Below, piece after piece: positions 58,001 to 64,000 of a DNA stretch of 64,000 nucleotides. Position 1 is the stretch's first letter. The number at the start of each line of letters is the position of its first letter. The stretch lies in the NCBI GenBank assembly GCA_045660265.1, contig JAZRDM010000069.1:52456-116455 (forward strand), in the 5' to 3' direction. Source of the DNA: Scatosoma sp045660265 (GTDB lineage Bacteria; Bacillota; Clostridia; Christensenellales; Borkfalkiaceae). The position numbers and the translations under genes are program-made. The notes under the pieces were generated by a model. It made no database searches, was not told the origin of the DNA, and worked only from the letters and a program-made list of their open reading frames with translations.

Positions 58001-60297
58001 CAGAAGGTAATGATATTACCCCTGTTTCCTATGGTGTATATTCTCTTGAAGCTTGGAATACCTACTACGTGAAAATGAGCACGAATTGGGTAAGTGAAGC
58101 AGGTATGTATGATATGTACATTGAATATCAAGCACCTGCAGGTCATTATGAAAATCCCATTTACCTTGTATTAGATACTGAATACACGGTTAACTACAAA
58201 GGCGATTATAACTTTACCAACTACGTTTATTATGCAAGTGAAAACGGTACGTTGACGATTACTTCGACGAATGCTAATGCAATCATTGGCCTTGCAATGA
58301 AGGGTGCTGATGAAGTTCAAAGTATCGACGGTGTTGTTTCTCTTGACGTAATTGCTGGTTGCGAATATCGCATTAGCGTAGGTGGGGAAGATGTAGCAGC
58401 TGACATTGTATTCACGGCGGCATTTGTTGCAGGTGAAGTTACGCTTGACGGTTCTTCTAACCTTCCTTTCGCTCTTCAAGTAGGTGCAAATACGGCTACC
58501 TATGCTGATTGGGCAACTGTAAACTATCTCTACACGGCTACGGAAGATGGCGTTTTGACGTTGACGGCTGGTGAAAACACGAATATGTGGGTTAAAGCAC
58601 CCGAATATCTCGAACCTGATGACGGCGTTATCACGATTGAAGTTTATGCTGGCGATAGCGTTGTAGTATGCGCTGAAACGGCTGACTGGTCGGAAGGTGA
58701 AGTTTCTGTTACGGTAGCTTTGAAAGCAGCTCCTTCGGCAAGCATGGTTGAACTTGTAGCTGATGGCACTGCTAACGCACTTGAAATTGCTGATAATACC
58801 TATCTTACGGCTGACGTTTATGGCCTTTCCGGCGATTACGTTGTAACGTGGGATAACGAAAACCTTGTTGTTTACGTTGACGGTGTTGAAATTGAAAACG
58901 GCGGCACGTTCAATTCTATGATGCCTTACTGGGGCGTATACTTCATGATTTATGCAGATGGTTATGTAGCTGCAACGGCAAACCTTACCATCACGGCTGT
59001 AGTTGTTCCCGCAACGGAATTCGCTTTGGGCGATAACACGGTTGCGTCGAATGGCAACAGCGGCGTAAATGCTGAATTTACGGCAGTTGAAGCTGGCGAT
59101 TACGCTATCACTGGTGGTACGAATGCAGTTATCAACTACCAAGGTATGTACTATATGGCTGGTCAATCTATCACGGTTTCTCTTGAAGCTGGCGCTAAGG
59201 CAGAATTCACGGTATACACGGAAGACTACACTGAAAGCGACGTTGTTGTAACGATTGCAAAAGCTGAAAGCGAAGACGAAGGTACGGAACTTGCTGGTAG
59301 CGGTACGAGCGCAGACCCTTATGTGATTGCTGAACTTCCTTATACCATTACGGAAGAAGGCGCACATGACTACTATGTAGTGTACACGGCAACTGAAGCT
59401 GGTACTCTTAAAATTTCGTATGTAAATGGTGCCTATGTATCTGATCTTCCTGAAGGTTGGGTTAAGGATGCAGCAAACCTTTGCTATACGGTTCCCGTAA
59501 CGGCTGGTCAAGCGGTAAAAATGAACCTTTGGTCGACGAGATCTGCAGGTACGTTTGTTTACGCATTTGAATTTGTTGCAAATGCTGATGATGGCGGTGA
59601 AACCCCTGATGATGGTGGCGAAACTCCTGACGTTGGTGGCGACGATAACCAAGGCGGCGAAAACCCTGTATTGCAAGGTAGCGGTACGATGGGTGACCGT
59701 TGGGTTTTAGTAACGCTTCCTTATCAAGTTACCTTTGAATCCACGCACGATGTATACTATACCTATACGGCTACTGAAGATTGCACACTTAAATTTACTT
59801 GCCCTGCAGGTTGTTTGATTAGTGAACTTGGTGCATCGAAAGATGAGGAAGGAAATTATAACGTATCCGTTACTGCTGGTCAAACGATTAAGTTTAACCC
59901 TTGGTCGAATGGCGGCACGGCTCCTTATACCTATACCATTTCTGCTTTAGTTGTTGAAGAACCTGACGATAACGAAGGCGAAGGTGAAGGTGAAGGTACG
60001 GATACCCCTGTTGCAGGCGAATCAGTTGTATACCTTTCTGAAACGCATGCGAGCGGTAGAAAATTGCAAGTAACCATCAATGCAGCAGCTGGTACAATCT
60101 CTGTTATTCGTTCTACTCTTTCGGGCGTTCTCGATACAGCATTTGGTGCTACTGAAGCTACTGGTACCTATTCGTATGATGGTTCTACGGTAACGTGTGC
60201 TATTTCTAGCTGTACGATTACGTGGAATGCAGACGGTACTCCTGCTTCGATTACGTGGGGTAGTGCTACGTTTACGAATTTTGCAGTTCAAGCATAA
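55084..60297 (+). CDS. Giant multi-repeat surface lipoprotein, unknown function
   Basis: This 1737-residue protein has a lipobox ending ATAC (Cys25). Residues 30-185 hold three His/Cys repeats with HTHTYSEDW, HWHAADCGH and HVDENEDGECDVC, a Firmicute surface-protein motif able to bind metal. An unrecognised beta-rich domain follows (about 190-580). From about 585 to 1650 there are about eight PPC-like beta modules (for example YLYTATEDGVLTLT) separated by Gly/Asp/Glu linkers such as GGDDVGGGEVV. The C-terminal part has no LPxTG or choline-binding anchor. AGGAGG precedes the ATG. Codon choice avoids TTA, CTA and TCA, so it is probably abundant. Confidence 0.85.
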   Translation: MNKRVKSLIMCLASVVGVGAMATACGQIEDTHVHTYSDAWTKDASGHWNEATCECEDVEAVKKAHVDANNDGACDICTYTDHTHTYSEDWTVDCTNHWHAADCGHIVAGDAVEAHVDENEDGECDVCKYVIEDIHQHYFASELSSDEEYHWYAALCEHKDQVSGKAAHNLNNAGDCTDCGKHVVDVDVTNLQAVLDAAVANNYKVAYGDVVAKTEVWDGVGKETLMNGATDRVHFALGNGESYLQFTHFDMNGEFSDQKEQWFERLEDESIFGAELTYGQYELAPIAGEEQFLNGYNYLPGSVIASASDDTSTLANMLTALYNQMKAGVNVSNATENYDAETGKYTFSYTYYSENSVMVGGKFFNLEVELYNVDVAFTINDEMIIDKADFSVEVYRDYENDSDLDYEYEVVNEVGTVTGEITLKNTANPSYYIYNVAQSAGDRTFTTPYPRYSLIPTSFNFYYVTDHEFPEAYQWVVHEEEIVEDTLTIQEGTYAYFRIGDILPVTASSKFINTEDFTFTFVNNDPTSDAKAWYMTPGSVDATVNGYSAYIGCLKLKLRDPGSYTVTIGFGNLTKEITLVITGEPEPELGEDSATLVNVATTDTYAWDVDLYSYTAAEEGTYTFNLPAGLGFQKKGSNNPQVDFYDNTNGATVEVPLEAGQTLEFYVAAISKATWAITVDFVAGEVEGEVGGGDDVGGDDTTNAFGDIVGTYYSGSNVLVINEDGTMTWTCDGVTYNYTYTIEGNTISYSLNGNAPYTSDGMMAQYFGYIKFGADGKPESFVHSAATYVLSTENNAGGGDEGGDDVGGGEVVTPEAIELEMGVNTITVTDADLEEGAINATLEVVEAGTYTFASNNLLARIYDADDNMIGNGSAYLEAGSYKVAIITAYLSAAGEYDLTVEYTAPEGGDDIGGGDVEVDPDEPAGWLYAGEDNEVEITDEMLEAGYVIYAFMPWENGDYMFTSGSLLATLMDAEGNDITPVSYGVYSLEAWNTYYVKMSTNWVSEAGMYDMYIEYQAPAGHYENPIYLVLDTEYTVNYKGDYNFTNYVYYASENGTLTITSTNANAIIGLAMKGADEVQSIDGVVSLDVIAGCEYRISVGGEDVAADIVFTAAFVAGEVTLDGSSNLPFALQVGANTATYADWATVNYLYTATEDGVLTLTAGENTNMWVKAPEYLEPDDGVITIEVYAGDSVVVCAETADWSEGEVSVTVALKAAPSASMVELVADGTANALEIADNTYLTADVYGLSGDYVVTWDNENLVVYVDGVEIENGGTFNSMMPYWGVYFMIYADGYVAATANLTITAVVVPATEFALGDNTVASNGNSGVNAEFTAVEAGDYAITGGTNAVINYQGMYYMAGQSITVSLEAGAKAEFTVYTEDYTESDVVVTIAKAESEDEGTELAGSGTSADPYVIAELPYTITEEGAHDYYVVYTATEAGTLKISYVNGAYVSDLPEGWVKDAANLCYTVPVTAGQAVKMNLWSTRSAGTFVYAFEFVANADDGGETPDDGGETPDVGGDDNQGGENPVLQGSGTMGDRWVLVTLPYQVTFESTHDVYYTYTATEDCTLKFTCPAGCLISELGASKDEEGNYNVSVTAGQTIKFNPWSNGGTAPYTYTISALVVEEPDDNEGEGEGEGTDTPVAGESVVYLSETHASGRKLQVTINAAAGTISVIRSTLSGVLDTAFGATEATGTYSYDGSTVTCAISSCTITWNADGTPASITWGSATFTNFAVQA

Positions 60298-60334
60298 GCT
60301 ATAAACGTTGATAAAACGTTAACTAAACTAAATT

Positions 60335-60368
60335 CACCGCGGAGTTTACGCTCCGCGGTGTTTTTCTC
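60335..60368 (+). terminator. Terminator of the giant lipoprotein gene
   Basis: CACCGCGGAG, loop TTTACG, CTCCGCGGTG, then TTTTTCTC. Confidence 0.93.
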
Positions 60369-60454
60369 TTATTTTAAAAAAGATTTGCTTAAAATACTTG
60401 CAAAATGACAGGCGATATGATAAAATAAATAAAAAGCAAAAAGGATGAAGAAAT

Positions 60455-61504
60455 ATGAAAAAATTATTGATGCTTTTATTCTCTCTTACCATGGTTTTTG
60501 CAACGGCAACCGTTGCTTCCGCATGCGACGAAGAAGAAACGGAAACGCCTTGCACGGAGCACGTTGACGAAGATAGCGACGGGTATTGCGACGTTTGCGA
60601 CGAAGAGTATGAAGTTGTTATTAAAGAAGTAAACGTTACGTTTACTGTAAAAGATTTGCAAGAAAACACGCTTTCTGGTATTACTGTATTCTTTAAAACG
60701 GGTACGGAACAAGCAATTAGCGCAGTCAGCGGTGCGGATGGGAAAGTTTCCGTTACGTTAAAAACTCTTGCTTATAGCGTTAGCTACGATTATTCAAGTT
60801 TAGGCGAAGGTATTTACTATTTGCCTGAAACGACGAGTGTTACCATTGCTGACAACACGACGGCGCTTGATTTATATTTAAATAACAGAACGCCGAACGG
60901 TTCGTTAGACAGACCGTTTACGTTAGATTTTGGCGAAAATACGATTACTATTCCTGCAAATACGTCCTATTATTATATTGTTTATCGTTCCTTGAACTAT
61001 TACGTAGTGGTAAACGGTGAAAATATAAAAGTTACGTATAGTTCGACTGATTACACGCCCGATTCTCAAGGAAATATTGCGATTCAGCTGTTAGGTACGA
61101 GTACGAACTCCGCGGATACTATTTTATTTAGTAACACGTCGGATAGCGAACAAATGTATACAATCAATATTTCGTCTGCTCCCGGTTCACAAAGCAATCC
61201 TTATCAGCTTACGTTAGACCAAGATATTACGACGAAAGCATTAGAAAGCAACACGAGTGTTTACTACTCGTTCACGGCAACGGAAAACGGTTCGCTTACC
61301 ATCACGTTGAAGAGCCAAGATTCGTATATCACGGTATCGAATACGGTTTCGGGTGAAAACAAGAACACGGAAGAGAATAATACCGTAGTTATTGACGTGA
61401 AAGAAGGACAAACCGTGCGTGTTGACTGTTCGGTAAAAACGATGGGAGGACAAACGGCGAGCGTTGTCTTCAGTGCGGCATTTACGGCTGATACAAACGA
61501 ATAA
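60455..61504 (+). CDS. Repeat lipoprotein related to the giant neighbour
   Basis: This 349-residue protein has a signal peptide with lipobox ASAC (Cys24), one Cys/Asp motif EHVDEDSDGYCDVCDEEYE shared with the giant protein, a carboxypeptidase-regulatory-like domain (NVTFTVKDLQENTLSGITVFFKTG), and two PPC-like modules (PFTLDFGENTITIP and PYQLTLDQDITTKALE...YYSFTATENGSLTIT). It is probably surface exposed. AAGGA precedes the ATG and a terminator follows. The shared motifs and adjacency suggest that the two lipoproteins work together or arose by module shuffling. Confidence 0.8.
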   Translation: MKKLLMLLFSLTMVFATATVASACDEEETETPCTEHVDEDSDGYCDVCDEEYEVVIKEVNVTFTVKDLQENTLSGITVFFKTGTEQAISAVSGADGKVSVTLKTLAYSVSYDYSSLGEGIYYLPETTSVTIADNTTALDLYLNNRTPNGSLDRPFTLDFGENTITIPANTSYYYIVYRSLNYYVVVNGENIKVTYSSTDYTPDSQGNIAIQLLGTSTNSADTILFSNTSDSEQMYTINISSAPGSQSNPYQLTLDQDITTKALESNTSVYYSFTATENGSLTITLKSQDSYITVSNTVSGENKNTEENNTVVIDVKEGQTVRVDCSVKTMGGQTASVVFSAAFTADTNE

Positions 61505-61514
61505 TAAATAACAT

Positions 61515-61550
61515 AAAAATAAAAGCACGGGCAAGTTCCCGTGCTTTTTT
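61515..61550 (+). terminator. Terminator, repeated sequence copy 1
   Basis: AAAAGCACGGG, loop CAAGTT, CCCGTGCTTTTTT. About 35 bases are identical to the terminator at 62436-62470. Confidence 0.92.
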
Positions 61551-61569
61551 GTTTTTGTTTCGGCGATTA

Positions 61570-61603
61570 AATAAATCCCGTCAAGACTTTTACTTGACGG
61601 GAT
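61570..61603 (-). terminator. Terminator of the zinc-ribbon membrane gene
   Basis: ATCCCGTCAAG pairs with CTTGACGGGAT around a 7-base loop, with T-rich sequence after it on the minus strand. Confidence 0.82.
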
Positions 61604-61611
61604 AATATCAA

Positions 61612-62085
61612 TTATTTTATAAAAATGTTATTGGTTAAAAAATCAATGTCGTAGTACGACCAGTTGCCTGTTTTAGAATCGAAAGTCGCCGTGTTAATAT
61701 TTTGATAGAATTTGGTGGTTTTTTCGCATTCAGGGCAGTCGCATTCAAAAAGTACGTTGCTGGTTATTTTGGAAGAGGAGGATGTTTTGCTAACTTCTTT
61801 CCAAGAAATATCTTCGTCATAATCGAATTTAGCAGAGCAGTAAGGGCAGAAAGAACGCATAATTTGTTTTTTGCGATTTTTGCTGTATGAGAAATAAACA
61901 ATGGGTCCGATAACTAAATCGGCAATAAAAAGCACGCCAAGAGTTCCGCCAATGTTCTCATCATCACCGAACGCTATACCTATGAAGAGTGAGGCTAGTG
62001 CAATCATGATGAAAACGATCAGGATTTTTAATTTTGTTTGTTTAAGTTGTTTAAGAAGTATATCTTTCGTATTATTGTCGTTCAT
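61612..62085 (-). CDS. Zinc-ribbon membrane protein under XRE control
   Basis: This protein (157 residues from the ATG at 62085) has two membrane segments (about 20-38 and 52-68, KILIVFIMIALASLFIGIAF and LGVLFIADLVIGPIVYF) and a C-terminal zinc ribbon with CPYC ... CDCPEC. I know no named family. GGAGG lies 5 bases before the ATG; a longer frame to 62241 runs through the promoter. It is divergent from a small XRE regulator whose operator sits inside this gene's promoter spacer. A stress or metal-responsive role is conceivable but not shown. Confidence 0.78.
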   Translation of the reverse strand: MNDNNTKDILLKQLKQTKLKILIVFIMIALASLFIGIAFGDDENIGGTLGVLFIADLVIGPIVYFSYSKNRKKQIMRSFCPYCSAKFDYDEDISWKEVSKTSSSSKITSNVLFECDCPECEKTTKFYQNINTATFDSKTGNWSYYDIDFLTNNIFIK

Positions 62086-62115
62086 AAGAACCTCCAAAAT
62101 AAATATTGTAACTCT

Positions 62116-62144
62116 ATTATACGGAACAAAATGTTCCAAGTCAA
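62116..62144 (-). promoter_or_regulatory. Promoter of the zinc-ribbon gene with operator in the spacer
   Basis: On the minus strand TTGACT (62144-62139), 17 bases, TATAAT (62121-62116). The spacer is almost entirely the inverted repeat GGAACAAAATGTTCC (62123-62137). Confidence 0.85.
62123..62137. promoter_or_regulatory. Operator 1 (XRE-type inverted repeat)
   Basis: GGAACA-AAA-TGTTCC, a perfect 6-bp inverted repeat lying between -35 and -10 of the minus-strand promoter. Confidence 0.85.
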
Positions 62145-62151
62145 GTATTTT

Positions 62152-62166
62152 GGAACATTTTGTTCT
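62152..62166. promoter_or_regulatory. Operator 2 (XRE-type inverted repeat)
   Basis: GGAACA-TTT-TGTTCT, one mismatch from the operator 1 arms. It is centred 29 bases from operator 1, about three helical turns, and overlaps the start of a TAAAAT -10 (62166-62171) of the XRE gene. Confidence 0.82.
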
Positions 62167-62177
62167 AAAATAATTAT

Positions 62178-62387
62178 ATGAAAAATAAATTTGCAGAACA
62201 ACTAATGTCATTAAGAATAGAAAATAATCTTTCGCGCGCACAGCTTTCAGAAAAATTAAACGTTTCCGTACGTCTTATTTCCTACTGGGAGAATGGGCAA
62301 CGGGAATGCGATTTTGATACGCTGGTGAAAATTGCAGAATTATTTTCGGTTACTCTTGATTATTTGCTGGGTAGAACGGATTATTAA
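62178..62387 (+). CDS. XRE-family HTH repressor
   Basis: This 69-residue single-domain regulator has the cro/C1 HTH: FAEQLMSLRIENNLSRAQLSEKLNVSVRLISYWENGQRECDFDTLVKIAELFSVTLDYLLG. There is no effector domain. The ATG has no Shine-Dalgarno and follows TAAAAT by 6 bases, so it is probably leaderless. It is divergent from the zinc-ribbon gene with two GGAACA inverted repeats between. Repression of both promoters is the natural reading; inducer unknown. Confidence 0.9.
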   Translation: MKNKFAEQLMSLRIENNLSRAQLSEKLNVSVRLISYWENGQRECDFDTLVKIAELFSVTLDYLLGRTDY

Positions 62388-62435
62388 ACGCGGGGATAAT
62401 AAAATTCTCATGGTAAAAGAAAAGCCTATTTAACA

Positions 62436-62472
62436 AAATAAAAGCACGGGCAAGTTCCCGTGCTTTTTTTCA
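62436..62472 (+). terminator. Terminator, repeated sequence copy 2
   Basis: AAAAGCACGGG, loop CAAGTT, CCCGTGCTTTTTTT. It ends the XRE gene and is identical over about 35 bases to the one at 61515-61550. Confidence 0.92.
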
Positions 62473-62560
62473 TAGTTTTAAATTTCTTCTATAATCAAAC
62501 AGCCGTCAGTTTCCGAGTTTTCCTTTTGTTTTATCGTTGAGTGCTTCTATATACACTTGG

Positions 62561-63820
62561 TTAGTGTACGTTTATCAATTTTCCTTTTGCCTTTCTTGAA
62601 AGTTCTGCGGCGATTCCTATAAAGTGGCTTTCAGCCGAACGTTCTAACGAGGTTTCTTCTGTGTTTTTCCCCGTTAAAATATCATATAAGGAATTTATTA
62701 AACCATAATCGCCGCCACCGTGCAAAAGACCATCCTGTTGTAAAAGCTCGCTTATTTTAAGCTCTTTTTCCTCTTCGCCGAATACGCCAATACGGATAAA
62801 ATCTCTTACTTCGTCCAAGACGATTTGCCCTTTTGAGCCGAAAAACTCCATTCTTCTTCCGCAATGTCTTGTAAACGCCGTCATTGTCAAAGTTGCTTTT
62901 ACGCCGTTTTCAAAACACATTTGCGTCAATTGATGGTCGACAACGTTGTTGTCGCAGGCGTAAACGCATTGTCCGTAAATAGTGTTTTCCAAAGCCGCGC
63001 GCATCTTTTCTTCCGTGATGGGAGGCTGGCAGGGGACGTTATATGGATAAGCGTCCGTTCTATCTCTTAACCAGTTATCTAAATATTGCGTTTTTGCACT
63101 ATACGGGCAGGTGTTTTGATACTTGCAATCCAAGCATCTTTCTGCTGCGCCGCTCGGCATATTTTCTCTCGTGAAATGGGTTAAATCTCCGATAGAGGAA
63201 ACGCTTTCACACTTAGAGTTTGCGTAAAACTGAATTAAATCTAAATCGTGGCTGCATTTTGCTAAAATCATGGGCGTAGAATTTTCTGCTTTACGCCAGT
63301 AGCCGCGCACATACGCTTGCGCTTGGTGAAAGTATCCCACTTGCTCGATTGCGTTAATGGAAATAAGACGGCCGATCGTACCTTCTTTTATAAGCTGTGC
63401 AGCCTTTACGAAAGCAGGTGCATAGCGAAGTACGTGGCAAACAAAAGCCTTACAGCCCGTTTGTTTTTGCAAGGCAAGCAGTTCTTCCATTTCCTTCTTA
63501 TTGTCCGTGATGGGTTTTTCTAATAATATATCGTAGCCAAGGTTAAACGCTTTGGTTGCGTGACGGATATGGTCTTTATCCTGCGTGGCAATTACTAAAA
63601 CGTCTGCGCGCTTTTTGGAGAAGAAATCGTCTTCGTCAAGAAACAGCTGATCGCTATGTACTTGAAATTTTTCCGAAAAATAGGTAAGCCGTTCTTGCTT
63701 GCAGTCGCAAAGTGCAACTATTTCAAATCTTTCAGGTAATTGCGCGAGCAACGATCCGTAAGCGTAACCGCCTCGTCCGCCTACGCCAATGATGGCGACC
63801 GTAAATTTTTTATCCGACAT
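62561..63820 (-). CDS. Gfo/Idh/MocA-family oxidoreductase
   Basis: This protein (419 residues) has the Rossmann NAD(P) loop IIGVGGRGGYAYGSL, the EKPIT sugar-dehydrogenase motif (LLEKPITDN), a DLD segment SHDLDLIQFYAN and C-terminal sheet domain. Sugar or inositol derivatives are the usual substrates. It has a four-Cys segment ERCLDCKYQNTCPYSA, present in a subset of this family and possibly binding metal. AAGGGGAT precedes the ATG at 63820; a longer frame to 63874 runs into the tRNA terminator. No sugar genes adjoin it in the window. Confidence 0.9.
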   Translation of the reverse strand: MSDKKFTVAIIGVGGRGGYAYGSLLAQLPERFEIVALCDCKQERLTYFSEKFQVHSDQLFLDEDDFFSKKRADVLVIATQDKDHIRHATKAFNLGYDILLEKPITDNKKEMEELLALQKQTGCKAFVCHVLRYAPAFVKAAQLIKEGTIGRLISINAIEQVGYFHQAQAYVRGYWRKAENSTPMILAKCSHDLDLIQFYANSKCESVSSIGDLTHFTRENMPSGAAERCLDCKYQNTCPYSAKTQYLDNWLRDRTDAYPYNVPCQPPITEEKMRAALENTIYGQCVYACDNNVVDHQLTQMCFENGVKATLTMTAFTRHCGRRMEFFGSKGQIVLDEVRDFIRIGVFGEEEKELKISELLQQDGLLHGGGDYGLINSLYDILTGKNTEETSLERSAESHFIGIAAELSRKAKGKLINVH

Positions 63821-63860
63821 TATTTTATCCCCTTTGATTTGCATCTCTGCATTTTTGTCT

Positions 63861-63918
63861 AAAAAACGAAACAACCCAAACCGGTTCCTCTAATAGAGGT
63901 ATTCGATTTAGGTTGTTG
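63861..63918 (-). terminator. Terminator of tRNA-Glu copy 2
   Basis: AACAACCTAAA pairs with TTTGGGTTGTT across a loop that contains CCTCTATTAGAGG, followed on the minus strand by TCGTTTTTT. Confidence 0.72.
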
Positions 63919-63919
63919 C

Positions 63920-63994
63920 TGGTGACCCGTACGGGACTCGAACCCATGTTACCACCGTGAAAGGGTGGTGTCTTAACCGCTTGACCAACGGGCC
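63920..63994 (-). tRNA. tRNA-Glu (UUC), copy 2
   Basis: The sequence is identical to the tRNA at 44003-44077 with encoded CCA and anticodon TTC. It lies 6 bases from the window end; its promoter is outside. Confidence 0.97.
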
Positions 63995-64000
63995 ATATAT

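Noticed and set aside
54964..60291. Long minus-strand open frames (up to about 500 codons) opposite the giant lipoprotein gene
   Set aside because: All lie in one antisense register of a strongly codon-biased gene, start without ribosome sites and read as low-complexity Cys/Arg/Phe-rich peptides. They are shadows of the sense gene.
1..64000. CRISPR arrays, insertion sequences, prophage genes, rRNA operons
   Set aside because: No regularly spaced repeats, transposase or integrase motifs, phage structural genes or rRNA sequence were seen. The only mobile-element hint is the tRNA-Glu 3'-end repeat.

Overview
The window is chromosomal DNA of a spore-forming, low-to-mid G+C member of the Bacillota, most probably class Clostridia. 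The sporulation genes (spoVAE, a yunB-like gene, a ytxC-like gene), the thrS T-box leader, the infC-rpmI-rplT leader, DUF4364, a TSCPD-domain protein, lipoproteins with Firmicute-type His/Cys repeats and near-consensus TTGACA-17-TATAAT promoters all point there. The order or genus cannot be read from the sequence. A gut-dwelling Christensenellales-like clostridium is a guess.

Layout. 1-2.7 kb: spoVAE, then yunB/murG and a short HTH regulator on the minus strand. 2.8-8.4 kb: tyrS, yigZ, an AbiF-like HEPN abortive-infection gene behind its own promoter and a terminator-ended RNA leader, an aldo/keto reductase, and an orphan MsmK-type sugar ABC ATPase with an unusual charged tail. 8.5-10.6 kb: TSCPD protein, DUF4364, an HPr-like protein without the active histidine, a NUDIX hydrolase and a small membrane protein with a Cys/His tail. 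10.7-13.6 kb: panT-coaX behind a structured leader RNA, then homoserine dehydrogenase. 13.7-24 kb: ATP-grasp ligase, PH-domain membrane protein, MATE pump, leuS, ytxC-like gene, T-box/thrS, and two tandem sugar-isomerase paralogues. 24.1-29.6 kb: infC (AUU start)-rpmI-rplT, rRNA methyltransferase, yebC, PHP phosphatase, HU, YitT. 29.7-39 kb: ArsR/metal P-type ATPase, rdgB, yfcE, epimerase, Na/Pi symporter, dut, trmB, LRR lipoprotein, mntP and a small four-Cys protein. 39.1-41.6 kb (minus): unknown gene, frameshifted chrA, esterase and a caspase-like protein. 41.7-45 kb: APC permease, a PD-(D/E)XK-like protein, tRNA-Glu with a nearby partial copy of its 3' end, and a PlsC acyltransferase.

45.2-54.8 kb is one long co-directional operon: a three-TM protein, MoxR ATPase, DUF58 protein, two VWA membrane proteins and a Cys-rich lipoprotein. 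It looks like a cell-envelope or chaperone-type complex of unknown function. It is followed by a 1737-residue repeat lipoprotein (55.1-60.3 kb) and a smaller relative that shares its modules. The window ends with a divergent XRE repressor/zinc-ribbon membrane protein pair whose operators can be read directly, a Gfo/Idh/MocA oxidoreductase and a second identical tRNA-Glu.

Best candidates for new biology: the AbiF locus with its putative antitoxin RNA; the three-way-junction leader RNA before panT-coaX; the MoxR-DUF58-VWA operon and its repeat-lipoprotein neighbours; the caspase-like protein; and a recurring leaderless promoter-ATG geometry. Most of the rest is conserved housekeeping content.
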